Notes: a model not told the origin generated them from the letters alone. A stretch of 64,000 bases of DNA from Corynebacterium sp. HMSC05H05 (GCF_001807265.1 NZ_KV788410.1:49365-113364), one strand, 5' to 3'; counted from the first letter of the stretch, positions 44,499 to 54,989 are shown. A program made the numbers and translations.

Positions 44499-45941
44499 GT
44501 GAAGTTCACGCGTACGGCGGTAGCCCTGGGTGCCGCTGCCCTCATTGCCGCAGGTTCCGTTCCCGCCGTTCAGCACTTCGCAGCGGAGGGTGACGCAGAC
44601 AAGCAGGTCGCCACCCTGTCCCCGGCGGCGACGTCGGTGCAGACCTCGCTGCCGACCTCGACAGCCCCTGCCACCACGTCACAGAAGCCTTCGGTCATGC
44701 CGAAGACTGAAGAGACTCCAACGACGGCGACAGGCACGTCGCAGACGAGCACGAGCCCGACCGCAACCACGCAGACCACCCCGGTGACCACCACCACGGA
44801 GCTCAAGGTTGTGGACGAGGAAACCCCCGCCGAGGACACGGAGCCGGCCGAGGAGGAGCAGCCGGAAGAGCACCCGAACGTTAAGCCGCTGGGTGAGGCG
44901 CCGAAGACCTACAAGGGTGAAGACCAGGCGTGGGTGCGCATCCTCGCTCGCCAGCGCGGCAACTGGGACAACGAGGCAATTCGCGTGTACTCCGAATCCA
45001 TGGAGCGCGACATTCCGGTTGCGGTCTTCTACGCCACCGACGAAAACGGCGAGCGCAAGGAGAACGCCCCGACGGTCTACCTGCTCAACGGTGCCGGCGG
45101 CTCCGAGCAGGACACCGACTGGGTCGCGCAAGCCTACGATGAGCTGGAGAAGACGTACAAGGACTCCGGCGCGAACGTGGTCATCCCGATGGAGGGCGCG
45201 TTCTCCTACTACGTGGACTGGGCCGCCGAGCCGCCGGTGGACACGGAAACCAACCCGTTCTTCCACGGCAAGCAGATGTGGTCGACCTTCCTGGCGGATG
45301 AGCTGCCGCAGGCGGTTGAGCCGTACATGAAGGCCGACGAGGAGCACCGCGCGGCCGCAGGCCTGTCCATGGCTGCGACCTCGGTGCTGCTGCTGGCGGA
45401 GCACAACCCGGGCTTCTACGACGCTGTCGGCTCCTTCTCCGGCTGCGCGGCGACTTCTACCCCGCTTCCGTGGAAGTTCCTGGACCTGACCGTCAGCCGC
45501 GGCGCGCCGAACGTGATGTCGCCGGAGTACATCTTCGGCGAGCGTGGTTCGGACTACAACCGCCACTACGACGCGCTGGTCAACGCGGCGGATCTGAAGG
45601 GCACCGCGGTGTACCTGTCCACCGGCACTGGCCTGGCGGGCGAGACTGACATGACGGGTTACCTGAAGGACCGCCTGATCAACCATTACGGCGTGGACCC
45701 GGACGTGGCGTCGACCCGCGCGCTGACGAACGCGATGACGCTGCAGGTTGAGGGCGGCGTGATCGAGGCTGCGATGAACGCTTGCACCCACGATCTGATG
45801 GTGAAGATGCGCGCCAACGACGTGGAGGTCACTCACGCTGAGCTGCGCAACGTGGGCACCCACAGCTGGGCGTCCTGGCGCGATGACGTGAAGCTTTCCT
45901 ACGAGAAGGTGTTCAAGAAGGCGCTCGGTTTGGAGCAGTAA
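44499..45941 (+). CDS. Secreted mycolyltransferase (Ag85/Cmt family) with a long Thr-rich linker
   Basis: A 480-residue exported alpha/beta-hydrolase of the antigen 85 type, which transfers mycolates to trehalose, arabinogalactan or proteins. After a signal peptide (FTRTAVALGAAALIAAGSVP) comes an unusually long linker, about 40-135, rich in Thr, Ser, Pro and then Glu. The catalytic domain has VYLLNGAGGSEQDTDWV, nucleophile Ser290 in AAGLSMAATS, FSGCAATSTP and the His (455) in NVGTHSWASW. The start is the GTG at 44499; the open frame to 44433 overlaps the lpd promoter. A strong terminator follows. Confidence 0.9.
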   Translation: MKFTRTAVALGAAALIAAGSVPAVQHFAAEGDADKQVATLSPAATSVQTSLPTSTAPATTSQKPSVMPKTEETPTTATGTSQTSTSPTATTQTTPVTTTTELKVVDEETPAEDTEPAEEEQPEEHPNVKPLGEAPKTYKGEDQAWVRILARQRGNWDNEAIRVYSESMERDIPVAVFYATDENGERKENAPTVYLLNGAGGSEQDTDWVAQAYDELEKTYKDSGANVVIPMEGAFSYYVDWAAEPPVDTETNPFFHGKQMWSTFLADELPQAVEPYMKADEEHRAAAGLSMAATSVLLLAEHNPGFYDAVGSFSGCAATSTPLPWKFLDLTVSRGAPNVMSPEYIFGERGSDYNRHYDALVNAADLKGTAVYLSTGTGLAGETDMTGYLKDRLINHYGVDPDVASTRALTNAMTLQVEGGVIEAAMNACTHDLMVKMRANDVEVTHAELRNVGTHSWASWRDDVKLSYEKVFKKALGLEQ

Positions 45942-45961
45942 GCACTTGCTTGACGACGCCT

Positions 45962-46002
45962 AACGGCGCCTCCCCGCTTCGAGCCGGGAGGCGCCGTTTT
46001 TT
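45962..46002 (+). terminator. Intrinsic terminator between the first mycolyltransferase and the 36-codon gene
   Basis: Stem AACGGCGCCTCCC (45962-45974) / GGGAGGCGCCGTT (45986-45998), 13 bp perfect, then TTTT on the plus strand (TTTTTT in all). Because the convergent 36-codon gene ends 19 bp away, the hairpin may serve both directions, but only the plus side has a good T-run. Confidence 0.92.
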
Positions 46003-46020
46003 GGTGTGCGGAAACAGGCT

Positions 46021-46131
46021 TTAGAACATGCCCATGCCGTAGGCGATGGTGGAGGACATGGAGGAGCCTGCGTGGACGAGCTCGCCGAGCACCTGGTTGA
46101 TCTGCACCTGGAAGGTTTCGATGGGGTTCAT
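46021..46131 (-). CDS. 36-residue peptide between mycolyltransferase genes, candidate mycomembrane porin-type peptide
   Basis: The frame encodes MNPIETFQVQINQVLGELVH then 16 more residues ending GMGMF. The ATG at 46131 has AAAGGA 8 nt upstream, a good ribosome site; the longer open frame to 46272 lacks one. It has no signal peptide, is small, moderately hydrophobic and Ser/Gly/Met-rich at the C-terminus (AGSSMSSTIAYG). PorA, PorH and ProtX of C. glutamicum are likewise 40-60-residue peptides without signal sequences that are O-mycoloylated by a Cmt enzyme. I see no clear sequence match to them, so this is inference from size, location and a plausible Ser acceptor. The gene lies antisense between two mycolyltransferase genes. 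Confidence 0.6.
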   Translation of the reverse strand: MNPIETFQVQINQVLGELVHAGSSMSSTIAYGMGMF

Positions 46132-46274
46132 GTTGGGGGTCCTTTCGGAGTTTTGGGGCGGGCGGCGCAACACGCCACACGCGTAACGCTGGCCACTACA
46201 GTAACGAATGTCCCATAGAATGGCGCAATAATTGCCTGTCAGTTTAACCCCCTCCCCCAGGACTGGATACACAG

Positions 46275-47402
46275 ATGAAGAAGATCAAGGCGGCGGCGCT
46301 TGCCGCCCTCACGGCAGTCTCCCTCGCATGCACCAGCGCACCGGCGGTTTCCGCCCAGCCGGCCGGCCAGGAGGGCCAAGAGGGAATTGTGAAGGCGTGG
46401 GACGCGCCGGCGAACCCGCCGCTGATCACCCGCACCGGCCAGGCGCAGGAGTGGGTCAACCAGGTGGACCACAAGACGGTGCTGTCCTACAACGTGTTCT
46501 CCCCCTCCATGCGCCGCGACATCCCGGTCGCGGTCGTGCCGGCCACCGACGCCGCCGGCAACCGCGTGCGCAACGCGCCGACGCTGTACCTGCTCAACGG
46601 CGCCGGCGGCGCGGAGCAGAACCAGGACTGGCTGAAGCTCTACCCCGTGAAGGACTACTTCGCCGGCAAGGGTGTGAACGTGGTGGTGCCGCAGGCCGGC
46701 GCGTTTTCCTACTACACGGACTGGGTGAAAACGGACGTCGCTTCCGACTACGTCAACGGCCCGCAGAAGTGGGAGACGTTTTTGACCAAGGAGCTGCCCG
46801 GCCCGATCGAGCGCACGCTGGGCGCCAACGGCCGCCGCGCGGTGACCGGCGTGTCCATGTCCGCCACCTCCGCGCTGCTGTTCGCGCAGCATAACCCGGG
46901 GATGTACCAGGCCGCGGCAGCGTTTTCCGGCTGCGCTTCCACGTCTTCGCCGCACGGCTACAACTTCGCGCGCGTGACCGTGAACCGCGCGGGCACCCCG
47001 AACTTCCAAACGGTCACCCCGGAGATGATGTGGGGCCCGATGAACGGGCCGTACAACCGCTACAACGACGCGCTGTTGGGCGCGGAGAAGCTGCGCGGCA
47101 CCCGCTTGTACGTCTCCTCCGGCACGGGTCTTGCGGGCCATCCGGACCAGGTCAGTTACCTGCTGGGCAAGGGCGCCCCGATGCCGGCGGCGCAGCTCGG
47201 CGCGGGCGTGCTGCAGGTCGAAGGCGGCGTGATCGAGGCCGCGGTGAACAAGTGCACCCACGACCTGAAGGCCAAGCTGGACGGCCTGGGCATCCCGGCG
47301 CACTTCGAGCTGCGCAACGTGGGCACGCACTCCTGGCCGTACTGGACCGAGGACATGGACCGCGCCTGGCACACCACCATCAAGCCTGCTCTGGGGGTCT
47401 AG
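46275..47402 (+). CDS. Secreted mycolyltransferase (Ag85/Cmt family)
   Basis: A 375-residue paralogue of the protein at 44499, without the linker. The signal peptide is KKIKAAALAALTAVSLACTS with cleavage near AVSAQPA. The catalytic core has LYLLNGAGGAEQNQDWLKLY, nucleophile Ser194 in VTGVSMSATS, FSGCASTSSP and the His in NVGTHSWPYW. The lipobox-like LACT is followed by Ser rather than matching a strong lipoprotein signal, so secretion is preferred. The start ATG has a weak ribosome site. The peptidase gene follows after 1 bp. Confidence 0.9.
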   Translation: MKKIKAAALAALTAVSLACTSAPAVSAQPAGQEGQEGIVKAWDAPANPPLITRTGQAQEWVNQVDHKTVLSYNVFSPSMRRDIPVAVVPATDAAGNRVRNAPTLYLLNGAGGAEQNQDWLKLYPVKDYFAGKGVNVVVPQAGAFSYYTDWVKTDVASDYVNGPQKWETFLTKELPGPIERTLGANGRRAVTGVSMSATSALLFAQHNPGMYQAAAAFSGCASTSSPHGYNFARVTVNRAGTPNFQTVTPEMMWGPMNGPYNRYNDALLGAEKLRGTRLYVSSGTGLAGHPDQVSYLLGKGAPMPAAQLGAGVLQVEGGVIEAAVNKCTHDLKAKLDGLGIPAHFELRNVGTHSWPYWTEDMDRAWHTTIKPALGV

Positions 47403-47403
47403 C

Positions 47404-49368
47404 GTGCGCGACATCGAGCCCAAGCTTCTCGACGACCTCACGGCCGCCCCCGCCCTCGAATGGGCCCAGGAGTGGTCCGACGAGACTGAAGCGCGGCTCG
47501 ATTCGTCCGCGCTGCGCGAGCGGATCCGCGCCGCCTTGGATGCGGACGACCGGATCCCGTTTGTCACCCGGCGCGGCGAGCACCTGTACAACTTCTGGCG
47601 CGACGGGGACCACCAAAGGGGTCTGTGGCGGAGGGTAACCGTGGATGCATACCTCGCCGACCAGGATGACTGGGAGACCCTCCTCGACATCGACGCGCTT
47701 GCCGAGGAAGAGGGCAAGGACTGGGTGTACAAGGGCGCGACAGTGCTGCCGCTGAGCTGGGACCGGGCGCTGATCCGCCTGTCGCGAGGAGGCGCGGACG
47801 CGGTGGTGGTGCGCGAGTTCGACCTTGAAACGCAAACCTTCGTCGACGCGTCCGACGGCGGCTTCGCACTCGACGAGGCGAAAACATCCGTCGACTGGGT
47901 GGACCGCGACACCATCCTGGTGGGCACCGACGAAGGCCCGGGCACGGTGACTAACTCCGGCTACCCCATGCAGGTGGCGCGCTGGACCCGCGGCGGCGAG
48001 AGGACCGTGATCTTCACGGGCGAGCCCGACGATGTTGGCGTGTGGTCGGGCTATGACGTGGTGGACCGGAGGACCGTCGTCACGCGGGCGCTCGATTTCT
48101 ACACCTCGCGCACGTGGGTCGACGGCGAGTTTGTGGACGTTCCGGACGATTGCGACGCCATCCCCCACCGCAAGTGGCTGTTCATCCAGCCGCGCACCGA
48201 GTTCGCGGGCGTGCCCGCGGGTGCCCTCGGCGTAATCGAGCTCGACGCGTTCCAGCAGGGCGGCCGCGAGTTCACCGTGCTCGAGCAGGACGCGACCGTG
48301 GAAGCGATCGCGTTCACCGAAAACGCGCTGCTTCTCACCTGCCTGGTGGACGTGGCCACCAGCATCTCCCGCATCACGCTGGGGACATGGGAGCGCACCG
48401 AACTCGCGCTGCCCGCAGCCGCGAGCGCACACGTGGTGGCCGCGAGCCCGCTGGCCGGCGACGAGTTCTGGGTCGCCGCTTCCTCCTTCACCACGCCGAC
48501 GACGCTGCTGCGCGGCGACGCCACCGGCGCGCTCGCCGAAGCCAAGCGTGCGCCTGCCCACTTCGACGCGTCCGGGCTAGAAACGCGCCAGCACTGGGTG
48601 ACCTCCGCCGACGGCACTCGCCTGCCGTACTTCATCACCGGCGACTTCTCCCTTGGCGCCCGTCCCACGCTGGTGGGAGGCTACGGCGGCTTCGAGGTCT
48701 CGCTCACGCCCGCGTTCTCCAACGTGCGCGGCATCGCTTGGCTTGAGCAGGGCAACTTCTACGTCCAGCCCAACCTGCGCGGCGGCGGCGAGTTCGGCCC
48801 CGAGTGGCACTCGCAGGTGGTCAAGACCAACCGCCACAAGGTCTGGGAAGACCACAAGGCAGTGCTCGAGGACGTGGTCGCCCGCGGCTACGCCGAACCT
48901 GCGCAGATTGCCATCCGCGGCGGCTCCAACGGCGGGCTGCTCACCTCCGGCGCGCTGGTGCAGTACCCGGAGTGCTTCGGCGCCGCCGTGATCCAGGTGC
49001 CGCTGACGGACATGCTGCGCTACCACACCCTGTCCGCCGGCGCGTCCTGGATGGCGGAGTACGGCGACCCGGACAACGTCGATGAGCGCGCAGCGATAGA
49101 AACCTGGTCGCCGCTGCACAACGTCCGCCCGCGCGACGAGGTGGCCTATCCCCCGGCGCTGGTGACCACCTCCACGCGCGACGACCGCGTCCACCCCGCC
49201 CATGCCCGCACCTTCGCCCTCGCGCTGTGGCGGGCGGGCCAGCCGGTGGACTACTTCGAGAACACCGCAGGCGGGCACGCCGGTGCCGCGGATAATGCAC
49301 AGGTGTCGCGGGTGGAGGCGTTGATCTACCAATGGATCGACGACAAGATCGGAAAACCCCTGGCGTAG
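47404..49368 (+). CDS. Prolyl oligopeptidase (S9) family serine peptidase
   Basis: A 654-residue cytoplasmic peptidase with an N-terminal beta-propeller-like region (about 60-420) and a C-terminal alpha/beta-hydrolase domain. The catalytic Ser508 is in AIRGGSNGGLLTSG, the Asp in TSTRDDRVHPAHA and the His in NTAGGHAGAAD. The oxyanion-side QPNLRGGGEFGPEWH is also typical. Likely cleaves after Pro or a related residue in short peptides. The start GTG follows the mycolyltransferase stop by 1 bp, so the two may be cotranscribed. No signal peptide. Confidence 0.9.
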   Translation: MRDIEPKLLDDLTAAPALEWAQEWSDETEARLDSSALRERIRAALDADDRIPFVTRRGEHLYNFWRDGDHQRGLWRRVTVDAYLADQDDWETLLDIDALAEEEGKDWVYKGATVLPLSWDRALIRLSRGGADAVVVREFDLETQTFVDASDGGFALDEAKTSVDWVDRDTILVGTDEGPGTVTNSGYPMQVARWTRGGERTVIFTGEPDDVGVWSGYDVVDRRTVVTRALDFYTSRTWVDGEFVDVPDDCDAIPHRKWLFIQPRTEFAGVPAGALGVIELDAFQQGGREFTVLEQDATVEAIAFTENALLLTCLVDVATSISRITLGTWERTELALPAAASAHVVAASPLAGDEFWVAASSFTTPTTLLRGDATGALAEAKRAPAHFDASGLETRQHWVTSADGTRLPYFITGDFSLGARPTLVGGYGGFEVSLTPAFSNVRGIAWLEQGNFYVQPNLRGGGEFGPEWHSQVVKTNRHKVWEDHKAVLEDVVARGYAEPAQIAIRGGSNGGLLTSGALVQYPECFGAAVIQVPLTDMLRYHTLSAGASWMAEYGDPDNVDERAAIETWSPLHNVRPRDEVAYPPALVTTSTRDDRVHPAHARTFALALWRAGQPVDYFENTAGGHAGAADNAQVSRVEALIYQWIDDKIGKPLA

Positions 49369-49379
49369 ACTTCCCGGCG

Positions 49380-50627
49380 ATGAGAAACCTGAGGCTTCGC
49401 TCCACACCCATCCCCGGAACCCGCGACCGCTACACCGGCGTGGAGTTCAACCTGGGCTTCCACGTCACGCACTACGACCTGGATTTTGACTACAAGGTTG
49501 CCCCGAACCGTCTCGAAGCAACTGCGACGTTGACGCTGAGCACCTGGCGCGAGCTGAACCACCTCACCCTCGACCTCACCCAGGGCCTGTCCGTGCGTCG
49601 CGTGGAGGTGTCTGGCGGCTTCGGCATCAAGCGCTACCGCCACCACGGCGGCAAGCTGCGCATCACCTTCGACCAGTTCATCCCGGTGGACACGGAGCTG
49701 CAGCTAAGCATCCGCTACGCGGGCTCCCCGCGCCCGCGCCGCACCGCCTGGGGAATGCTGGGCTGGGAGGAGCTGGAAAACGGCGCGCTGACCGCCAACC
49801 AGCCCGACGGCGCACCGTCTTGGTTCCCCTGCGACGACACCCCGGACGAGAAAGCCACGTACACCTTCAACGTGCGCGCGGACCGCGGGTACATGGCGGT
49901 GACCAACACCACCGCCCGCCCGATGGCGACCTACCTGGCCACGGTGCAGGTGGGCCAGTTCCGCCGCGTGGAGCTGGGGCGCAACACGGTGGCGTGGCTG
50001 CCGGCGGCGACCCAGATGGGCGACCTGGACAAGCAGCAGGCCATGCTGGACTACTTCGAATCCGTCTTCGGCCACTACCCGTTTGAGAACTACCAGGTGG
50101 TCGTGCACGAAGAGGAACTGGAGATCCCGCTCGAGGCCCAGGGGCTGTCCATCTTCGGCGTGAACCACCTGCGAGGCAACGAGCGCCTCATCGCGCACGA
50201 GCTGGCGCACCAGTGGTTCGGCAACTCGCTGGGCATCGCGCAGTGGGAGGACATCTGGCTCAACGAGGGTTTCGCCTGCTACGCCGAGTGGCTGTGGGCG
50301 GACTTTACGGGGCAGATGCCTATCGACGCCTCCGTGCGCACCCACTACGACAAACTCACGCCGATGCGGTTCACCCTTGCCGACCCGGGCGCGCGCGACA
50401 TGTTCGACGACCGCGTGTACAAGCGCGGCGCCATCACATTGCACGCGCTGCGGCGCGCCTTCGGCGACACCGTCTTTTTCAACGCGGTGCGCGATTACGT
50501 GGCCACCAACGCCCACGGCATCGTGGAAACGTTCGACCTGGTCAACGCGTTTAAGCGCCAGGGCGCTGACATCTCGCCCATCCTGGACGCGTGGATCCAG
50601 CACCCCGAACTTCCGGAGTGCCCGTGA
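49380..50627 (+). CDS. M1-family metallopeptidase (aminopeptidase N type), GAMEN-less
   Basis: A 415-residue zinc peptidase with an N-terminal beta-saddle domain and the catalytic domain. The zinc site is H273-E-L-A-H277 with the third ligand Glu296 in DIWLNEGFACYAEWLW. The exopeptidase GAMEN motif that usually lies about 35 residues before the zinc site is replaced by LEAQGLSIFG, so substrate anchoring differs from classic aminopeptidases. The helical C-terminal domain is absent; 415 residues is short for M1. The ATG at 49380 has TAGACT 8 nt upstream, partly in the stop codon of the S9 gene. Its stop overlaps the next start (GTGA). Confidence 0.87.
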   Translation: MRNLRLRSTPIPGTRDRYTGVEFNLGFHVTHYDLDFDYKVAPNRLEATATLTLSTWRELNHLTLDLTQGLSVRRVEVSGGFGIKRYRHHGGKLRITFDQFIPVDTELQLSIRYAGSPRPRRTAWGMLGWEELENGALTANQPDGAPSWFPCDDTPDEKATYTFNVRADRGYMAVTNTTARPMATYLATVQVGQFRRVELGRNTVAWLPAATQMGDLDKQQAMLDYFESVFGHYPFENYQVVVHEEELEIPLEAQGLSIFGVNHLRGNERLIAHELAHQWFGNSLGIAQWEDIWLNEGFACYAEWLWADFTGQMPIDASVRTHYDKLTPMRFTLADPGARDMFDDRVYKRGAITLHALRRAFGDTVFFNAVRDYVATNAHGIVETFDLVNAFKRQGADISPILDAWIQHPELPECP

Positions 50628-51802
50628 GAAACCTCTCCCTGGCCACCATCTTCGCCGCGGCCAGCGGCTTTGTGGTCATGTGGATTGCCAGCTGGGCGCT
50701 GGACGCCGAGCACGGCTACAACGCTTTCCTGGCCTACTGGGGCCTGTTTTTCGCCTGCACAGGGCTCATCGACGGCATCACGCAGGAAACCACCCGCGCC
50801 GTGGCCGCCTCGCGCGAGACGGACGTGCGTGGCGGTGCCAACCCGTGGAAGCTCGGCGCCGCGGTCGGCGCGGTTGTCGCGGCGGTGGTGCTGCTGGCGG
50901 GGCTTGCCGCCATGGGCCGCATCGTGCCCACTCACCCCGGTGCGACCACGGGACTGTTGGCGTTCGGCCTGCTCAGCTACGCCTTCCAGGCGGTGTTATC
51001 CGGCATCCTGAGCGGCTCCGGACTGTGGAACCGCTACGCCGCGCTGGTCGCCCTGGACTCCGGTGTGCGCCTCGTGTTGGCCGTGGTGGTGTGGGCGCTC
51101 GGCGGCGGACTGGTGGAGTTTTTGGCCATCACCGTCATCGGCGCGCTGAGCTGGGCGGTGATCCTGGTTCTCGCCCCAGTGCGGGTGCAGCTGGACGTGG
51201 ACCGCCGGGCGTTTGCGCGCCGCGTCGGCTCCGCCATGGTGGCCTCCGGGGCGTCGGCCGCACTGATCACGGGCTTTCCCACCGCCGCCTCCGCAGCCTT
51301 CCCCGCCGCAACCGCAGGGGCTACCGTCGCCGCGATCAACAACGCCGTCATGCTCACCCGCGCCCCGGTGTTGGTGCCGCTGCAGCGTTTCCAATCGGCG
51401 CTGGTGGTGCGCTTCGTGGAGCGCCGCGACACCGTCTACAGGGCGCTTGCCGCCCCCGTCGGCGCGATCCTGGGCGTCGGCCTCATCGGCTTCGCGGCGG
51501 CCTGGCTCATCGGCCCGTGGATCCTGCGGGTGGCGTACAAGCCGGAACTGTTCGTGGGCGGCCTCACGCTCGGCCTGCTCACCTTCGCCTCCGCATTCAT
51601 GGGCATGCTCATGATCACCGGCGTGGCCGTGCTCGCGCTGGAACGCCACGCGTTCTACGTCGCCGGCTGGCTCGCCGCCACCGCCACCGCGTTCGCCGTG
51701 CTCTTCCTCGCGCCGTGGGGCGTGACCACAACCGTGGTGGTGGCGCTGTTCGCCGGGCCGATCGTCGGCGCGCTCGTGCACCTGGCGGGCCTTGTAAGGT
51801 AG
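50624..51802 (+). CDS. Polytopic membrane protein, flippase-like, before the rhamnose genes
   Basis: A 392-residue protein that is almost entirely hydrophobic, with about 10-12 transmembrane segments and charged loops such as RRAFARRVGSAMVASGAS and RAPVLVPLQRFQSALVVRFV. The arrangement resembles polysaccharide flippases of the MOP superfamily (Wzx-like), though I see no diagnostic motif. The start is the GTG at 50624 overlapping the M1 stop (GTGA). It stands directly before rmlB-rmlCD-rmlA and two glycosyltransferase genes, so export of a rhamnose-containing lipid-linked sugar is a reasonable guess. Confidence 0.75.
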   Translation: MRNLSLATIFAAASGFVVMWIASWALDAEHGYNAFLAYWGLFFACTGLIDGITQETTRAVAASRETDVRGGANPWKLGAAVGAVVAAVVLLAGLAAMGRIVPTHPGATTGLLAFGLLSYAFQAVLSGILSGSGLWNRYAALVALDSGVRLVLAVVVWALGGGLVEFLAITVIGALSWAVILVLAPVRVQLDVDRRAFARRVGSAMVASGASAALITGFPTAASAAFPAATAGATVAAINNAVMLTRAPVLVPLQRFQSALVVRFVERRDTVYRALAAPVGAILGVGLIGFAAAWLIGPWILRVAYKPELFVGGLTLGLLTFASAFMGMLMITGVAVLALERHAFYVAGWLAATATAFAVLFLAPWGVTTTVVVALFAGPIVGALVHLAGLVR

Positions 51803-52792
<990 letters not shown>

Positions 52793-52793
52793 C

Positions 52794-54110
52794 ATGGAGA
52801 CCACCACCATCGACGGCCTCGAGGTCCACCGGCTCACCGTCCACGAGGACAACCGCGGCTGGTTCAAGGAGAACTGGTCCGGACAGAAACTCACCCCGAA
52901 GCAGCACAACGTCAGCTTCAACGCCCGGCGCGGCGCGACCCGCGGCATGCACGCCGAGCCGTGGGACAAGTGGGTCTCCGTGGCCACCGGCCGCGTGTTC
53001 GGCGCGTGGGTGGACATGCGCGAAGGCTCCGCCACGTTCGGGGAGAAGTTCACCTGCGAGATCGGCCCGGACACCGCCGTGTTCGTCCCCCGTGGCGTGG
53101 CCAACGGCTTCCAGGCCCTCGAGGACGACACCACCTACATCTACCTGGTCAACCAGCGCTACTCCCCCGGCGGCGCGTTCTGCTCCTACAAGGAAATCGA
53201 CTGGCCACTCGAGCCCACCGAGCTTTCCGCCAAGGACCTCGAGCACCCTTTGCTTTGCGACGCCACTCCGCTGCCCCCACGCCGCATCCTCGTCACCGGT
53301 GCCAACGGCCAGCTGGGGCGCGCGCTGCGCCAGATCTGGTCGGAGGACCAGGCCCACTTCGTGGGCCACGACGAGTTCGACATCACGAACCCGCCCGAAC
53401 TGGATTGGGCCAATTACTGGGCCATCGTGAACTGCGCCGCCTACAACGACGTCAACGGCGCGGAGGACGACCGGGCCGGAGCATGGGCGGTGAATGCGGC
53501 GGCGCCGGCGGAGCTTGCGTCGATAAGCAATGCACACGACCTCACGCTCGTGCATGTTTCCAGCGACTACATCTTCGACGGCACCGTCGAGGTGCACGAC
53601 GAAGCTGAGGTGCCGTCGCCGCTGAGCGCGTACGGCGCGTCCAAGGCCGCGGGCGACACCGCCGCACAGGTGGCGCGGAAGCATTATGTGGTGCGCACGA
53701 GCTGGGTGTTCGGCGACGGCCGCAACTTCATGTCCGTCATGGCCGACCTCGCTGATCGCGGTGTCGCACCGAAGGTCGTCTGCGACCAGCGCGGGCGCCC
53801 TACCTGGGCCGAAGACCTGGCCAAAGGCATCGCGCACCTGCTTTCGACCGGTGCCGAGTACGGCGTGTACAACATCACCTCCGACGGCGACGCCGTCACG
53901 CGCGACGAGATCGCCATGGCCGTGTTTGTGGCCGTCGGCGGCGACCCCGCGGACGTCCACCCCGTGACCACCGAGCAGTACGGCGCCGAATTCGGGGTGG
54001 AAGCGCCCCGCCCGCGCGAATCCACCCTGGCGCTGGACAAGATCACCGCCGCTGGATTCAGCCCGACAAACTGGCGCGCCGCGCTCGCGCTCTACGTCGC
54101 GCTGCGGTAG
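52794..54110 (+). CDS. rmlCD: Fused dTDP-4-keto-rhamnose epimerase and reductase (RmlC-RmlD)
   Basis: A 438-residue bifunctional protein. Residues about 1-155 are the RmlC cupin (VHEDNRGWFKENWSG, TRGMHAEPWDKWVSVATGRV, VFVPRGVANGFQALED), and about 160-438 the RmlD SDR reductase (RILVTGANGQLGRALRQI, LVHVSSDYIFDGT, YGASKAAGD). Together they perform the last two steps to dTDP-L-rhamnose. Such fusions are known from corynebacteria. The start ATG has GGGGA about 7 nt upstream. The cupin half lacks some of the usual conserved loop of stand-alone RmlC, as in other fusions. Confidence 0.93.
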   Translation: METTTIDGLEVHRLTVHEDNRGWFKENWSGQKLTPKQHNVSFNARRGATRGMHAEPWDKWVSVATGRVFGAWVDMREGSATFGEKFTCEIGPDTAVFVPRGVANGFQALEDDTTYIYLVNQRYSPGGAFCSYKEIDWPLEPTELSAKDLEHPLLCDATPLPPRRILVTGANGQLGRALRQIWSEDQAHFVGHDEFDITNPPELDWANYWAIVNCAAYNDVNGAEDDRAGAWAVNAAAPAELASISNAHDLTLVHVSSDYIFDGTVEVHDEAEVPSPLSAYGASKAAGDTAAQVARKHYVVRTSWVFGDGRNFMSVMADLADRGVAPKVVCDQRGRPTWAEDLAKGIAHLLSTGAEYGVYNITSDGDAVTRDEIAMAVFVAVGGDPADVHPVTTEQYGAEFGVEAPRPRESTLALDKITAAGFSPTNWRAALALYVALR

Positions 54111-54125
54111 CTAGACTTCGCATTC

Positions 54126-54989
54126 ATGAAGGGCATCATCCTCGCTGGCGGCTCGGGCACGCGCCTGTACCCGATCACCCAGGGCATCTCGAAGCAGCTC
54201 ATGCCCATCTACGACAAGCCGATGATCTACTACCCGCTATCCACCCTGATCAGCGCGGGTATCCGGGAAATTTTGATCATCACCACCCCGGAGGATCGGC
54301 CGAACTTTGAGCGATTGCTTGGCGACGGCTCACGTCTCGGCATCATGCTCCACTACGCCGAACAACCCCGCCCCGAGGGGCTGGCGCAGGCGTTTTTGAT
54401 CGGCGAGGAGTTCATCGGCAACGACTCGGTGGCGCTGGTCCTCGGCGACAACATCTTCGACGGCAACGGCATCTCGGAGGCGCTCGGGCGGGTGCGCGAC
54501 ATCGACGGCGGGGCGATCTTCGCCTACGAGGTCTCGGACCCGCAGCGCTACGGCGTGGTCGAGTTCGACGCCGCCGGCACAGCGCTGTCCATCGAAGAAA
54601 AACCGGACGCGCCGAAGTCCAACTTCGCCGTGGTGGGGCTGTACTTCTACGACAACGACGTGGTTGAGATCGCGAAATCCATCGAACCGTCGGCGCGCGG
54701 CGAGCTGGAGATTACCTCCGTCAACGAGGCGTACCTGCGCCGCGGCGACCTGAAAGTCCACCGCCTGCACCGCGGCGACGTATGGCTGGACACCGGCACC
54801 ATCGACTCCATGAGCGAGGCCAGCGCCTACGTCGAGGTGCTGCAGAAGCGTACCGGCACCGTCATCGGCTCGCCGGAGGTGGCCGCCTACCGCGAAGGCT
54901 TCATCGACGCCGCGCAGCTGGAGGCCTTAGGCGACCAGGTGCTGAAATCCGGCTACGGCCGCTACCTCATCGACGCAGCAAGGGACTAA
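54126..54989 (+). CDS. rmlA: Glucose-1-phosphate thymidylyltransferase
   Basis: A 287-residue nucleotidyltransferase that makes dTDP-glucose, the first step to dTDP-rhamnose. The nucleotide loop is [31 protein letters not shown]. Further family segments are [33 protein letters not shown] and [19 protein letters not shown]. Length is typical. The ATG has TAGACT (54112-54117) 8 nt upstream, so it may have its own start within the rhamnose cluster. A glycosyltransferase gene follows 4 bp downstream. Confidence 0.95.
   Translation: MKGIILAGGSGTRLYPITQGISKQLMPIYDKPMIYYPLSTLISAGIREILIITTPEDRPNFERLLGDGSRLGIMLHYAEQPRPEGLAQAFLIGEEFIGNDSVALVLGDNIFDGNGISEALGRVRDIDGGAIFAYEVSDPQRYGVVEFDAAGTALSIEEKPDAPKSNFAVVGLYFYDNDVVEIAKSIEPSARGELEITSVNEAYLRRGDLKVHRLHRGDVWLDTGTIDSMSEASAYVEVLQKRTGTVIGSPEVAAYREGFIDAAQLEALGDQVLKSGYGRYLIDAARD

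Noticed and set aside
46236..46894. Additional plus-strand gene over the second mycolyltransferase
   Set aside because: Out-of-frame shadow with Arg/Gly/Pro-rich translation and no motif.
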